From contig CAMWNH010000007.1 in assembly GCA_947175605.1 (NCBI GenBank), positions 1-45,817 on the forward strand: a stretch of DNA of 45,817 bases, in the 5' to 3' direction. The translations under genes and the position numbers were made by a program. A model generated the notes under the pieces. The model did not search any database. It saw only the letters and a program-made list of their open reading frames with translations, and was not told where the DNA came from. Shown in pieces: positions 39,802-45,817 of this stretch. Position 1 is the stretch's first letter; the number at the start of each line of letters is the position of its first letter. The DNA comes from an uncultured Porphyromonadaceae bacterium. Its GTDB lineage: Bacteria > Bacteroidota > Bacteroidia > Bacteroidales > Muribaculaceae.

Positions 39802-41403
39802 TTACGACTGAATTTTTGTCACATCTTCCTCAAACGTATCCCGGTTTATGGCGCGTGCCTTCAGGCGGTTGCGGTAGGCGTAGATCGTATTCAGCGAGTA
39901 GTTCAGCACCTGCGCTATGCGCGGACTGTCCTCTATGCCCAGACGCATGAACGCAAGTATTCGCAGATCCGTGTTCAGGAGCTCGCCTTCGCGGAGCACA
40001 ATACGTTGGTCGGGCCGGAGAAGCGCGTTCACATCCTCGATAAAATTGGGATAGATATGCAGAAACGCATTGTCGAATACCTCATAGAATTCGCGGCTTT
40101 GCTCCTCGACGAATTTGCCCGATTTGGTCATTCGGTAGAGATCATCGGCCTGACCCGCCGCAAGCTTGCGGTTCGCGATTTTGCAGAACTGGTTCAGCTT
40201 GTCCATGTATATCGAGCAGAGGCTTAGGAATTGACTGATATACACCTCCTTGGTCTTGTTCGCGTCCCTCAGCGTCTGCTCCATGAGCTGCATCTTGTGC
40301 ATCTGGAGTCGCACGCGGTTGAACAGGATGCCCAGGCCCGCAAGAAGCAGCACAAGCACGATCACGATGATGATCATATAGCGGTTGTTGCGCTTCATGT
40401 CGGCCGAATGCGAGCGCTCGATAAGCGGAAGCGCCCGCGAAGTGTCTATCATGCGCAGTGCAGCGCCACACTCCACGGCATTTTCCAGCGCGGCCGACAG
40501 GTAGTTGTGCGCGCGCCCAACATCGCCGCTGCTTCCTATGTTCGAGCCCAGCTCCTGCAGCGAGGCTACTTCGCGCGTGGCCGACGTAACGTCCGACAGC
40601 GCCGACACGGCCATGTAGTAGAGATAGCGGTTGTAGTCGCCGTTGTCGCGCGACAGGTGCGCCAGATGGTGCGCGGCGCGGGCCCGCAGCTTGCCGTTGT
40701 TGCCCGAGCGCTCGAACACCTCCTCCAGCAACAGCCCTGCGCGGGCACGCTGCCCCGTCAGAAGATAGTATTCGCCCAGATTATACTTGTAGTCGAGCGT
40801 GTTTTTCGGCAGGATCTCCAGAAGCTTCTGTTGAAAGTCCAGCGACTTGGACGTATAGATCGAATCCAGCTCCGGATGATCCTTGAAGAATGTGCTAATA
40901 TAGCTGTGCATCTGTCTGCCCGCTTCATAGTAGGAGGGCAGCAGGGCCGGAGCCACAGAATCCGGATCCACCGTGTCGAACAGTTGTGTAGCACGCTCGA
41001 AAAGCCCGCTTAAAGGCAGTAGAGCCGCCTCGCTCCAGGCAAACTGGTCGCGTTCGGCCCCCGTCGTCGCCAGCTGTCGTCCGAGGCTGAAGTAGCGTAT
41101 CGCCGAGTCGTTGTTGAACGATGTGTATTCGCGTCCTATCCGCATCAGCTGCTCGGCCGGCTTCTCGTTCAGATTGAGGTCCGCGCGCATCGAGTCGATG
41201 CGCGCCTGGCGGCGGCCTATATAGTCCGAGCGGCGGCTGATTGCACGGTCAAGCGAGATTAGCTCGCGTTCGAGCTCCGAATCCGAAATGTGCATGTCGG
41301 CCAGAGCGCTTAGAGGGATCAGCAGGAGCAGCAGCAGAGCGGCAACCGTATGCCGGCAATGCTGCCGTGAGCTTTTAGCGGAAGAAGGAGAGTAGGGTGT
41401 CAT
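39802..41403 (-). CDS. DUF6377-type membrane regulator B
   Basis: A 533-aa paralogue of the gene at 35719-37308. From the ATG at 41403: signal peptide or anchor (VAALLLLLLIPLSALA, about 20-36), a periplasmic helical TPR-like region with family-typical DSAIRYFSLGRQL, a transmembrane helix (MIIIVIVLVLLLAGLGILF, near 345-365), a cytoplasmic linker, and a C-terminal LuxR-like helix-turn-helix (RLGIEDSPRIAQVLNYSLNTIYAYRNRLKARA). A TTG at 41409 is the only alternative start. The 5' end overlaps the mutL 3' end by 29 nt, so it may be translated from the mutL mRNA. No separate TAnnTTTG was seen inside the mutL end. Confidence 0.88.
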   Translation of the reverse strand: MTPYSPSSAKSSRQHCRHTVAALLLLLLIPLSALADMHISDSELERELISLDRAISRRSDYIGRRQARIDSMRADLNLNEKPAEQLMRIGREYTSFNNDSAIRYFSLGRQLATTGAERDQFAWSEAALLPLSGLFERATQLFDTVDPDSVAPALLPSYYEAGRQMHSYISTFFKDHPELDSIYTSKSLDFQQKLLEILPKNTLDYKYNLGEYYLLTGQRARAGLLLEEVFERSGNNGKLRARAAHHLAHLSRDNGDYNRYLYYMAVSALSDVTSATREVASLQELGSNIGSSGDVGRAHNYLSAALENAVECGAALRMIDTSRALPLIERSHSADMKRNNRYMIIIVIVLVLLLAGLGILFNRVRLQMHKMQLMEQTLRDANKTKEVYISQFLSLCSIYMDKLNQFCKIANRKLAAGQADDLYRMTKSGKFVEEQSREFYEVFDNAFLHIYPNFIEDVNALLRPDQRIVLREGELLNTDLRILAFMRLGIEDSPRIAQVLNYSLNTIYAYRNRLKARAINRDTFEEDVTKIQS

Positions 41404-43294
41404 GGTCAAGTGTTGCTATTACGGGCAGCCCGTCGGGCGTCATGTCCGGCGATGCCGTACGGAAAAGGTCGGCCACAAGCGCATCCATCTCCTGAGGTGT
41501 GAGGGTGCGTCCGTGTCTTATTGCCGCCGCGCGGGCCATGGCCAGTGCCAGAGGATGCAGCAGGTCCTCGGTGGCAAGCTCTTCGAGCCCTTCAGTGTTC
41601 AGGGCCGTGTCGATGATGGCCTCGAGCGTACGCGAGGGCGACGCGCTTCCGGGCAGTGCCGGTTGTCCGTTCAGGGCCCATGTGCCGTTGCCCAGAAAGC
41701 TGATGTCAAAGCCCAGGGCCGCCACAGTGTCGCCTATCGTGTCGAGCACTGCGCTCTGCGTGGGCGAAAGCTGCAGCGTTTCCGGAAATATAAGGCGCTG
41801 TGTAGGAATCGGACCCGCCTTCAGGCTCTCCACGAAGCGTTCATATAGTATGCGCACATGCGCGCGGTGCTGGTCGATAAGCATCAGGCCCGAAGCCGAC
41901 GGCGCGGCGATGAACGACCCGCGCACCTGGATGGAAGCCGTCGTCGCCGAGGCGCGCGTGCTGTCGTCCGTGTGGAACAGCGCAGGCGTCTGCCCCGCAT
42001 CCTCCGGCTGGGAATTCAGTGCGCTCGAGCGCATCTCCGCGAAGCTTTCCTCCCGCCGGCGGCTGAAGTTCTCATAGAGCTTCTCCCAGTCGTGTGTAGG
42101 CGCGGCCTGCGTCCGGGGGCGGTAGCCTCCTCCGGCTCCTTGTCCGCCCGTTTCATGCGCCGGCGAAGGACTCTCCGCAAAGGGGTTGTAGCCCGGGTCG
42201 GCGTCCGTTTCCGGTGCCGCTGTGCCTCCCTCCGCCGTAGGGTCGAAAATGGGGATGTCAGGCGCGTCGGCCATATCGAAGTCCAGAGCTCCCGAAGCCT
42301 GGGCCTTGCCCAAGGTCTCCTTGATGGCCGCCGTCAGAATCTGCCACACAGCCTGCTCATTCTCGAATTTTATCTCATGCTTCTGCGGGTGGATATTCAC
42401 GTCTATGGTCGCCGGGTCCACACGGAAATCAATGAAATACGATGGCTGCGTGTCCGCCGGAATCAGACGCTCGTAGCACGACATCACAGCCTTGTGGAAG
42501 AAAGGATGACGCATATTGCGCCCGTTCACGAAGAAGAACTGCTGCCATCCACGCTTGCGCGCCTGCGACGGCAGCGCCACAAAACCCGAGATGCGCACCA
42601 GCGACGTATCCGTGTTCACGGCCGCAAGCTGTGCCGGAAGCGACTTGCCGAAAAGGTCGGAGATGCGCTGCTTAAGCGTGCCGCGCAGAAACTGATGCAG
42701 CGTCACGTCGTTGTGGATCAGCGTGAAGTCAACATCCGTATTCACCAGCGCCAGACGCTCGAATTCCCGCAGGATATGTCCCAGCTCCACCGAGTCCTTC
42801 TTCAGGAACTTGCGGCGCGCGGGCATGTGGAAGAACAGGTTTTTCACCATGATGTTCGTGCCCGGCACGGTCGCCGCAGGCTCAAGGCTCTCGAACTGCG
42901 ATTCCGAAATGCAGATCCGGCACCCCATGGCATCCTCGCGGCGCATCGTGCGCATGTCAATCTGCGCAACGGCAGCTATCGAAGGCAGTGCCTCCCCGCG
43001 GAAGCCCATCGTGTGGAGAGCATAAAGATCAGTCGCTGCTGAAATCTTGCTCGTGGCGTGGCGCTCGAAAGCCATACGCGCATCCGATGGCGACATCCCG
43101 CAGCCGTCGTCCACTACTTGGATTAGCGTGCGGCCCGCATCCTTGAGTATGATCGTAATAGACTGCGCCCCGGCGTCAACGGCATTTTCCACCAGCTCCT
43201 TGATCACCGAAGCCGGCCGCTGTATCACCTCGCCCGCCGCAATCTGGTTCGCCACCGAGTCAGGCAGCAACTTTATTACATCCTGATTGTTCAT
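41375..43294 (-). CDS. mutL: DNA mismatch repair protein MutL
   Basis: From the ATG at 43294 the protein is 639 aa. The GHKL ATPase has motif I ELVENAVDAGA (about 31-41), motif II VDDGCGM, the ATP-lid region ERHATSKI and motif III TMGFRGEALPS. MutL couples MutS mismatch recognition to strand removal. In the C-terminal domain the endonuclease-type motif reads LIDQHRAHVRILYERF, and the later Cys-Pro-His-Gly-type segment reads MTPDGLPV. Metal-ligand residues of MutL endonucleases (DQHAxxE, CPHG) are therefore replaced. A long Pro/Ser/Gly-rich linker separates the two domains. A -7 element lies 7 bp upstream. The DUF6377 gene overlaps its end. Confidence 0.96.
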   Translation of the reverse strand: MNNQDVIKLLPDSVANQIAAGEVIQRPASVIKELVENAVDAGAQSITIILKDAGRTLIQVVDDGCGMSPSDARMAFERHATSKISAATDLYALHTMGFRGEALPSIAAVAQIDMRTMRREDAMGCRICISESQFESLEPAATVPGTNIMVKNLFFHMPARRKFLKKDSVELGHILREFERLALVNTDVDFTLIHNDVTLHQFLRGTLKQRISDLFGKSLPAQLAAVNTDTSLVRISGFVALPSQARKRGWQQFFFVNGRNMRHPFFHKAVMSCYERLIPADTQPSYFIDFRVDPATIDVNIHPQKHEIKFENEQAVWQILTAAIKETLGKAQASGALDFDMADAPDIPIFDPTAEGGTAAPETDADPGYNPFAESPSPAHETGGQGAGGGYRPRTQAAPTHDWEKLYENFSRRREESFAEMRSSALNSQPEDAGQTPALFHTDDSTRASATTASIQVRGSFIAAPSASGLMLIDQHRAHVRILYERFVESLKAGPIPTQRLIFPETLQLSPTQSAVLDTIGDTVAALGFDISFLGNGTWALNGQPALPGSASPSRTLEAIIDTALNTEGLEELATEDLLHPLALAMARAAAIRHGRTLTPQEMDALVADLFRTASPDMTPDGLPVIATLDHDTLLSFFR

Positions 43295-43300
43295 TCCCCA

Positions 43301-43308
43301 CAAAGATA
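43301..43308 (-). promoter_or_regulatory. -7 element TATCTTTG for mutL
   Basis: An exact TAnnTTTG match only 7 bp before the ATG at 43294, implying a leaderless or nearly leaderless mRNA. No -33 TTG is seen. Confidence 0.55.
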
Positions 43309-43473
43309 AGGAAAATTCCTGACTTGCCATATCTATCCGGGCAAAAATAGTCAAGACATTTCCCCGTAGTGGAATCCGCCGAACATACAGGCCGTCATAT
43401 ACGGGTAAAATATTCACAACCGTAGCGTAAATTATTCTTACGCCGGATTAAGTGTTCTTTTCTGCATTGAAAC

Positions 43474-43481
43474 TACCTTTG
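43474..43481 (+). promoter_or_regulatory. -7 element TACCTTTG for the small secreted protein pair
   Basis: An exact TAnnTTTG match 28 bp before the ATG at 43510. No clear -33 TTG. Confidence 0.62.
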
Positions 43482-43509
43482 CATCTGTAAACCAAACAAA
43501 TTCATCGAC

Positions 43510-43806
43510 ATGAAAAAGACAATCATTTCATTTGCCGTGTCAGCTCTCCTGGTGGGAGGATTCGCGGTTTCTTTCCCTGCTATTGCCGCCGCTTCGACAG
43601 TTGAAACAACCGTTGGCGCAACAAAAGTTGTACTTGTCAAGTTCATCGGAAACATGGTTTCCAAGAACACGGGCTATGTAGAAGAACGTGATGGCAAGCT
43701 CTATGTTACAGGCATGGGTGAAACCAATATTGCCACACCCTGCTCCCGTGGCGATTACAACTATTGTGTAGTACTGGGCAACGGTACGTGGTATTTCTCC
43801 TATTGA
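43510..43806 (+). CDS. small secreted protein, unknown
   Basis: A 98-aa protein with a clear Sec signal peptide (MKKTIISFAVSALLVGGFAV, cleavage near AIAAA-S). The mature part is about 70 residues, with one pair of Cys (TPCSRGDYNYC) that could form a disulfide, and an aromatic end NGTWYFSY. I recognise no family. The next gene begins 2 bp after the stop and also encodes a small exported protein, so the two are likely co-transcribed and co-translated. Confidence 0.78.
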   Translation: MKKTIISFAVSALLVGGFAVSFPAIAAASTVETTVGATKVVLVKFIGNMVSKNTGYVEERDGKLYVTGMGETNIATPCSRGDYNYCVVLGNGTWYFSY

Positions 43807-43808
43807 GC

Positions 43809-44147
43809 ATGAAGCGACTTCTATTCGCATTTGGTATGATGCTCACCGGATGCTTTGCTCTTTTGGCTGACGGAAACGCCTATGTCTATGACGTTAAGTA
43901 CTCGGGCAAGCAGGTGTATGTATACGTGAAAATGAATACACAGGCCCAGAAGGAATACAAGAGTGTCCGGGTCAAGGTCGAACCCACAAGGGCTGCTAAA
44001 CGCCTTTTTGATAACGGAGTATACAAGTACGCGGATATAATAGGCAACCAGCAGGGCTGCGTCATGTTTGAGTGTACAGACGATGCGGCTGCAAATTGTG
44101 GTGTAGCCGACTATTGGGTGACAACGGTTGACTATATCGAGAAATAA
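43809..44147 (+). CDS. small exported protein or lipoprotein, unknown
   Basis: A 112-aa protein from the ATG at 43809; the open frame continues upstream over the previous gene. The N-terminus MKRLLFAFGMMLTGCFALLA is a signal peptide with a possible lipobox LTGC (Cys15), or cleavage after ALLA. The mature part is beta-rich (AYVYDVKYSGKQVYVYVKM) with two further Cys near QQGCVMFEC and one in ANCGVADYW. I recognise no family. It follows the 98-aa gene by 2 bp. A GC-rich hairpin lies 24 bp after the stop. Confidence 0.75.
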   Translation: MKRLLFAFGMMLTGCFALLADGNAYVYDVKYSGKQVYVYVKMNTQAQKEYKSVRVKVEPTRAAKRLFDNGVYKYADIIGNQQGCVMFECTDDAAANCGVADYWVTTVDYIEK

Positions 44148-44171
44148 TCCATTTTAAGAATAGGATAATCG

Positions 44172-44200
44172 AAGGAGGCGGCCATTGCGGTCGCCTCCTT
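44172..44200. terminator. hairpin terminator between convergent genes
   Basis: A 9-bp stem AAGGAGGCG/CGCCTCCTT (44172-44180 with 44192-44200), extended by two or three weaker pairs, separates the plus-strand exported-protein gene and the minus-strand lipoprotein gene. The T-run on the plus strand is short (CCTATTTC), so termination strength is uncertain. Confidence 0.65.
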
Positions 44201-44201
44201 C

Positions 44202-44654
44202 CTATTTCAGCCCTACAGCCGATGCTTTTCGGCTGAACGTGTTCATCGTCTTATAATATCGGTTCTCGAGAGTCGGATTCGCTGCGGGAGTTCGCATATG
44301 GCGTAGAATGGCGCTGTCAAGTAAGATCGCATCATGGAAGATCTTCCTGTAATCGGCATCCAACATTAACCGTTCACGGACTTCGCTCGGCTGATAACCG
44401 CTATCTACTATCTGTTCCGCCTTGAGGAACACTATGTCAAGCATTCCTTCAAGTTGGTCCATTATCTCTACGTAGTCTTTGTGCGAAAGTGTATCGCCTC
44501 GCTCAACCCTTTTCGCAAGAGTGGAAGACAACTCTTCAGAGTAATCTTTTTTGCTTGGCGTGCAGCTGATAGTAAAAAGTAAAAATGCTGTGGCTGTCGC
44601 TGCAAGCCATCGCTTACTCCCCGCGGAGCATGCGTCCGATTGTATATCCGGCAT
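44202..44654 (-). CDS. small lipoprotein, unknown
   Basis: A 150-aa protein from the ATG at 44654, the only ATG before the signal peptide. After a polar n-region of about 16 residues comes a hydrophobic stretch and a lipobox TISC (LLFTISCTPS, Cys31). The mature part is helical and charged (ELSSTLAKRVERGD, YVEIMDQLEGMLDIVF). I recognise no family. The start lies inside the end of the 56-aa lipoprotein gene in another frame (41-nt overlap), so the two are probably translated in a coupled way. Confidence 0.72.
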   Translation of the reverse strand: MPDIQSDACSAGSKRWLAATATAFLLFTISCTPSKKDYSEELSSTLAKRVERGDTLSHKDYVEIMDQLEGMLDIVFLKAEQIVDSGYQPSEVRERLMLDADYRKIFHDAILLDSAILRHMRTPAANPTLENRYYKTMNTFSRKASAVGLK

Positions 44655-44784
44655 CGTAGGCTTCTTGGTCTGAAACGCTGGTTGTGCCTCCGCAGGCGGA
44701 GATGACGATCATACCTGTGATAGCAATGGTGAGTGCCACGGCGAAATTCATCGTGGATGCTTTGATGTTGCGAATGTAGTTCAT
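44614..44784 (-). CDS. 56-aa mini-lipoprotein, unknown
   Basis: This short frame has an excellent lipoprotein signal: AVALTIAITGMIVISACGG, with lipobox ISAC and Cys31. The mature peptide is only about 26 residues (TTSVSDQEAYDAG, YTIGRMLRGE). A second ATG (codon 12, at 44751) would give a more typical 20-residue signal. It lies 30 bp behind an exact -7 element on the minus strand. It overlaps the next lipoprotein gene by 41 nt. The Gly-Gly-rich start and tiny mature part suggest a structural or signalling lipopeptide, but there is no named family. Confidence 0.72.
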   Translation of the reverse strand: MNYIRNIKASTMNFAVALTIAITGMIVISACGGTTSVSDQEAYDAGYTIGRMLRGE

Positions 44785-44814
44785 AATAAAATGTTTTAAT
44801 GATTAAAGTTTTCG

Positions 44815-44822
44815 CAAAGGTA
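44815..44822 (-). promoter_or_regulatory. -7 element TACCTTTG for the lipoprotein pair
   Basis: An exact TAnnTTTG match on the minus strand, 30 bp before the ATG at 44784. It supports the 56-aa frame as a real gene. No clear -33. Confidence 0.62.
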
Positions 44823-44888
44823 ATACAAAGCATTTGCAGCATCGGGCATATATACGTCAGGATATTTCCACAAAAGTGTACATATAAT

Positions 44889-45131
44889 TTACCGCATGTT
44901 ATCTATTGATGTTTCCGCTGATGCTCCATCGCGTAAAAGATTGGAATAGATGGCGAAGAAATCACGGTTCAGCACTGCGGAGATGCGTATGAGTAGCTCT
45001 GTGTTTATGGATGTCCGCTCGAAAATGTCGTAGATATTGGTGCGTTCGCAGCAGATTTTGCGTGCGAGCCATGCCGGAGTCCTCTCCTGACGGATGAGTT
45101 CCTCTCTAATAAGATGTCCGATATGAACCAT
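44889..45131 (-). CDS. small helix-turn-helix protein
   Basis: An 80-aa protein that consists of a single Xre/Cro-like helix-turn-helix: HIGHLIREELIRQERTPAWL leads into a turn and recognition helix of the type CERTNIYDIFERTSI, followed by NTELLIRISAVLNRDFFAIY. The length and the MVHIGxLIxEEL start are typical of small Bacteroidetes DNA-binding proteins that occur beside mobile or peptide genes. There is no second domain. A 24-bp dyad lies 14 bp upstream of the ATG and could be its own operator. A long structured region with a strong terminator precedes it on the same strand. Confidence 0.8.
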   Translation of the reverse strand: MVHIGHLIREELIRQERTPAWLARKICCERTNIYDIFERTSINTELLIRISAVLNRDFFAIYSNLLRDGASAETSIDNMR

Positions 45132-45144
45132 AGCGGTTTGGATT

Positions 45145-45168
45145 GGAGCCTATACCCGGTATAACTCC
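45145..45168. promoter_or_regulatory. dyad operator candidate upstream of the HTH gene
   Basis: TATACC-C-GGTATA (45151-45163) is a perfect 13-bp palindrome about a central C. It is flanked by GGAG (45145-45148) and CTCC (45165-45168), which extends the dyad. It lies 14-37 bp before the HTH start, the usual place for an autoregulatory site. Confidence 0.6.
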
Positions 45169-45189
45169 CATCTACCGGCGCTTATATGT

Positions 45190-45468
45190 AAAAAGGCATG
45201 GGAGTCCTTACTGTTGCTTATCCCAAACTCAGGTCTCGCATACCTTCCACAAGGATAAGCAACGCAGTTAGCCCATGCCCGGATATGCATAACCTGGGGT
45301 GCATCGCATGATTATGCGCGCGCCGCCGTAAGGATATACAGCCCGCATGAGCGTTTGCTGTTGCTTTGTCTTCTTGTGGATTCAAATTTGCGAGATTCGA
45401 GTTTGGAAGACCAAGCGCCAATAAACGCCTTTTCAAACTTGTCCCGGCCGTCCCTATGGGCTAACCGG
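45190..45468 (-). ncRNA. candidate structured RNA / attenuated leader (about 280 nt)
   Basis: The 479-bp gap 45132-45610 holds no supported gene. On the minus strand a -7 element (45475-45482) is followed by about 280 nt rich in complementary segments (for example CCCATAGGGACGGCCGGGA and GGCGGCGCGCGC). It ends in a very long interrupted hairpin with outer arms GGCATGGG/CCCATGCC (45195-45202 with 45272-45279) and inner arms GTTGCTTATCC/GGATAAGCAAC (45213-45223 with 45253-45263), followed by TTTTT. It may be a free-standing ncRNA or a leader that attenuates the HTH gene 60 bp downstream. The Rfam class was not determined. Confidence 0.55.
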
Positions 45469-45474
45469 ACTTTG

Positions 45475-45482
45475 CAAAATTA
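45475..45482 (-). promoter_or_regulatory. -7 element TAATTTTG for the structured RNA
   Basis: An exact TAnnTTTG match on the minus strand, about 280 bp before the long terminator hairpin. No clear -33 TTG. Confidence 0.5.
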
Positions 45483-45610
45483 CAAAAAAGTTGCGAGAAT
45501 ATCTCATTATGGAGTGGCAATTATGAGAAAAGAGGCACATCGCCAATCAAGGCTCTGTACCTCTTTCCTAAGAGTTTTCAAGTGCAAACCGCTCGGGGGA
45601 AGCGACCGGT

Positions 45611-45817
45611 TTATTCCCTGTGCAATGTCCTCAAACCGTCATTCAGGTAGGTCTCTCCGTTCTCATACCAATAGTAGATGGAGGTTTGTACATCCATGCC
45701 GGAGGTCCTGAGGATTACTTTTATGGTGCCATCATCCATCTGTTGCTCGGATACCACAACCCGGGTAATCATTACATTGCCGTCACGACCGATAGTGTAG
45801 ATCTCTGTACCGCTTTG
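45611..45817 (-). CDS. C-terminal end of an unknown protein (cut by window edge)
   Basis: An open frame enters from the right edge and ends with TAA at 45611-45613. It encodes 68 residues with normal composition, including EIYTIGRDGNVMITRVVVSE, IKVILRTSGMDV and SIYYWYENGETYLNDG. The beta-rich, aromatic pattern suggests an extracytoplasmic or beta-sandwich domain, but no family is recognised and the start is outside the window. Confidence 0.7.
   Translation of the reverse strand, partial: QSGTEIYTIGRDGNVMITRVVVSEQQMDDGTIKVILRTSGMDVQTSIYYWYENGETYLNDGLRTLHRE

Noticed and set aside
44468-44842. A 124-codon minus-strand frame over the lipoprotein pair
   Set aside because: His/Arg-rich translation in the third frame. 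Two frames with clear lipoboxes explain the same DNA.
45195-45279. Possible IS end or miniature mobile element from the long inverted repeat
   Set aside because: The arms are interrupted, no target-site duplication is visible, and a T-run follows on one strand only, which fits a terminator or RNA hairpin better.
45218-45436. A 72-codon minus-strand frame inside the structured RNA region
   Set aside because: It crosses the terminator hairpin, has no promoter-to-start relation or recognisable motif, and the region is better explained as structured RNA.
1-45817. CRISPR array, phage or conjugative genes
   Set aside because: No regularly spaced direct repeats of 20-40 bp with unique spacers, and no integrase, transposase, capsid or relaxase motif was seen.

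Overview
The window looks like chromosomal DNA of a GC-rich gut Bacteroidales, most like a Muribaculaceae. The reasons are the repeated promoter pattern TTG/TTTG-N19-21-TAnnTTTG, the near absence of Shine-Dalgarno sites, several DUF6377-type membrane regulators, an OMP_b-brl_3 TonB-dependent barrel, and large secreted proteins that share a short Por/T9SS-like C-terminal module. The genus is an inference; no rRNA or marker set is present.

Layout. 1-3.4 kb: a minus-strand run of an FtsB/DivIC-like gene, a small membrane protein and mutS. 3.5-3.65 kb: tRNA-Gln(UUG) with its own promoter and terminator. 3.7-7.7 kb: a secreted protein with two tandem CotH-like domains. 7.8-9.7 kb: cysE-cysK, the two steps from serine to cysteine. 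9.7-10.4 kb: upp. 10.5-14.6 kb: two tandem paralogous secreted proteins, one with extra domains inserted. 14.7-21.1 kb: a plus-strand block with a polyprenyl diphosphate synthase, an Ig-like lipoprotein, a MazG-like hydrolase, deoC, a GYF/CD225 protein, a DUF2752 protein and a methyltransferase. 21.1-23.8 kb: galK-galM and a small membrane protein. 24-29.6 kb: a TonB-dependent barrel, a thioredoxin, a C39-like/VKOR membrane protein, a 37-aa peptide gene and a PLP aminotransferase. 29.7-32.1 kb: a secreted GH13 alpha-amylase with tandem CBM26-like repeats. 32.3-35.4 kb: a YfhO-family protein and a small companion. 35.4-43.3 kb: two DUF6377 regulators, each followed on the same strand by what looks like an independent short non-coding transcript, with a Crp/Fnr regulator and a BASS-type transporter between them, then mutL. 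43.5-45.8 kb: an accessory-looking end with small secreted proteins and lipoproteins (one only 56 aa), a small HTH protein preceded by a dyad operator and a highly structured ~280-nt RNA/attenuator region, and the C-terminus of a gene cut by the window edge.

Most genes are housekeeping or envelope/glycan functions. The parts least explained by known families are (i) the paired DUF6377-gene/short-RNA modules at 35.4-37.3 and 39.4-41.4 kb, (ii) the structured leader plus dyad in front of the small HTH gene at 45.1-45.5 kb, and (iii) the thioredoxin / degenerate C39-VKOR / 37-aa peptide cassette at 26.9-28.35 kb. No CRISPR array, transposase, integrase or phage structural gene was seen.
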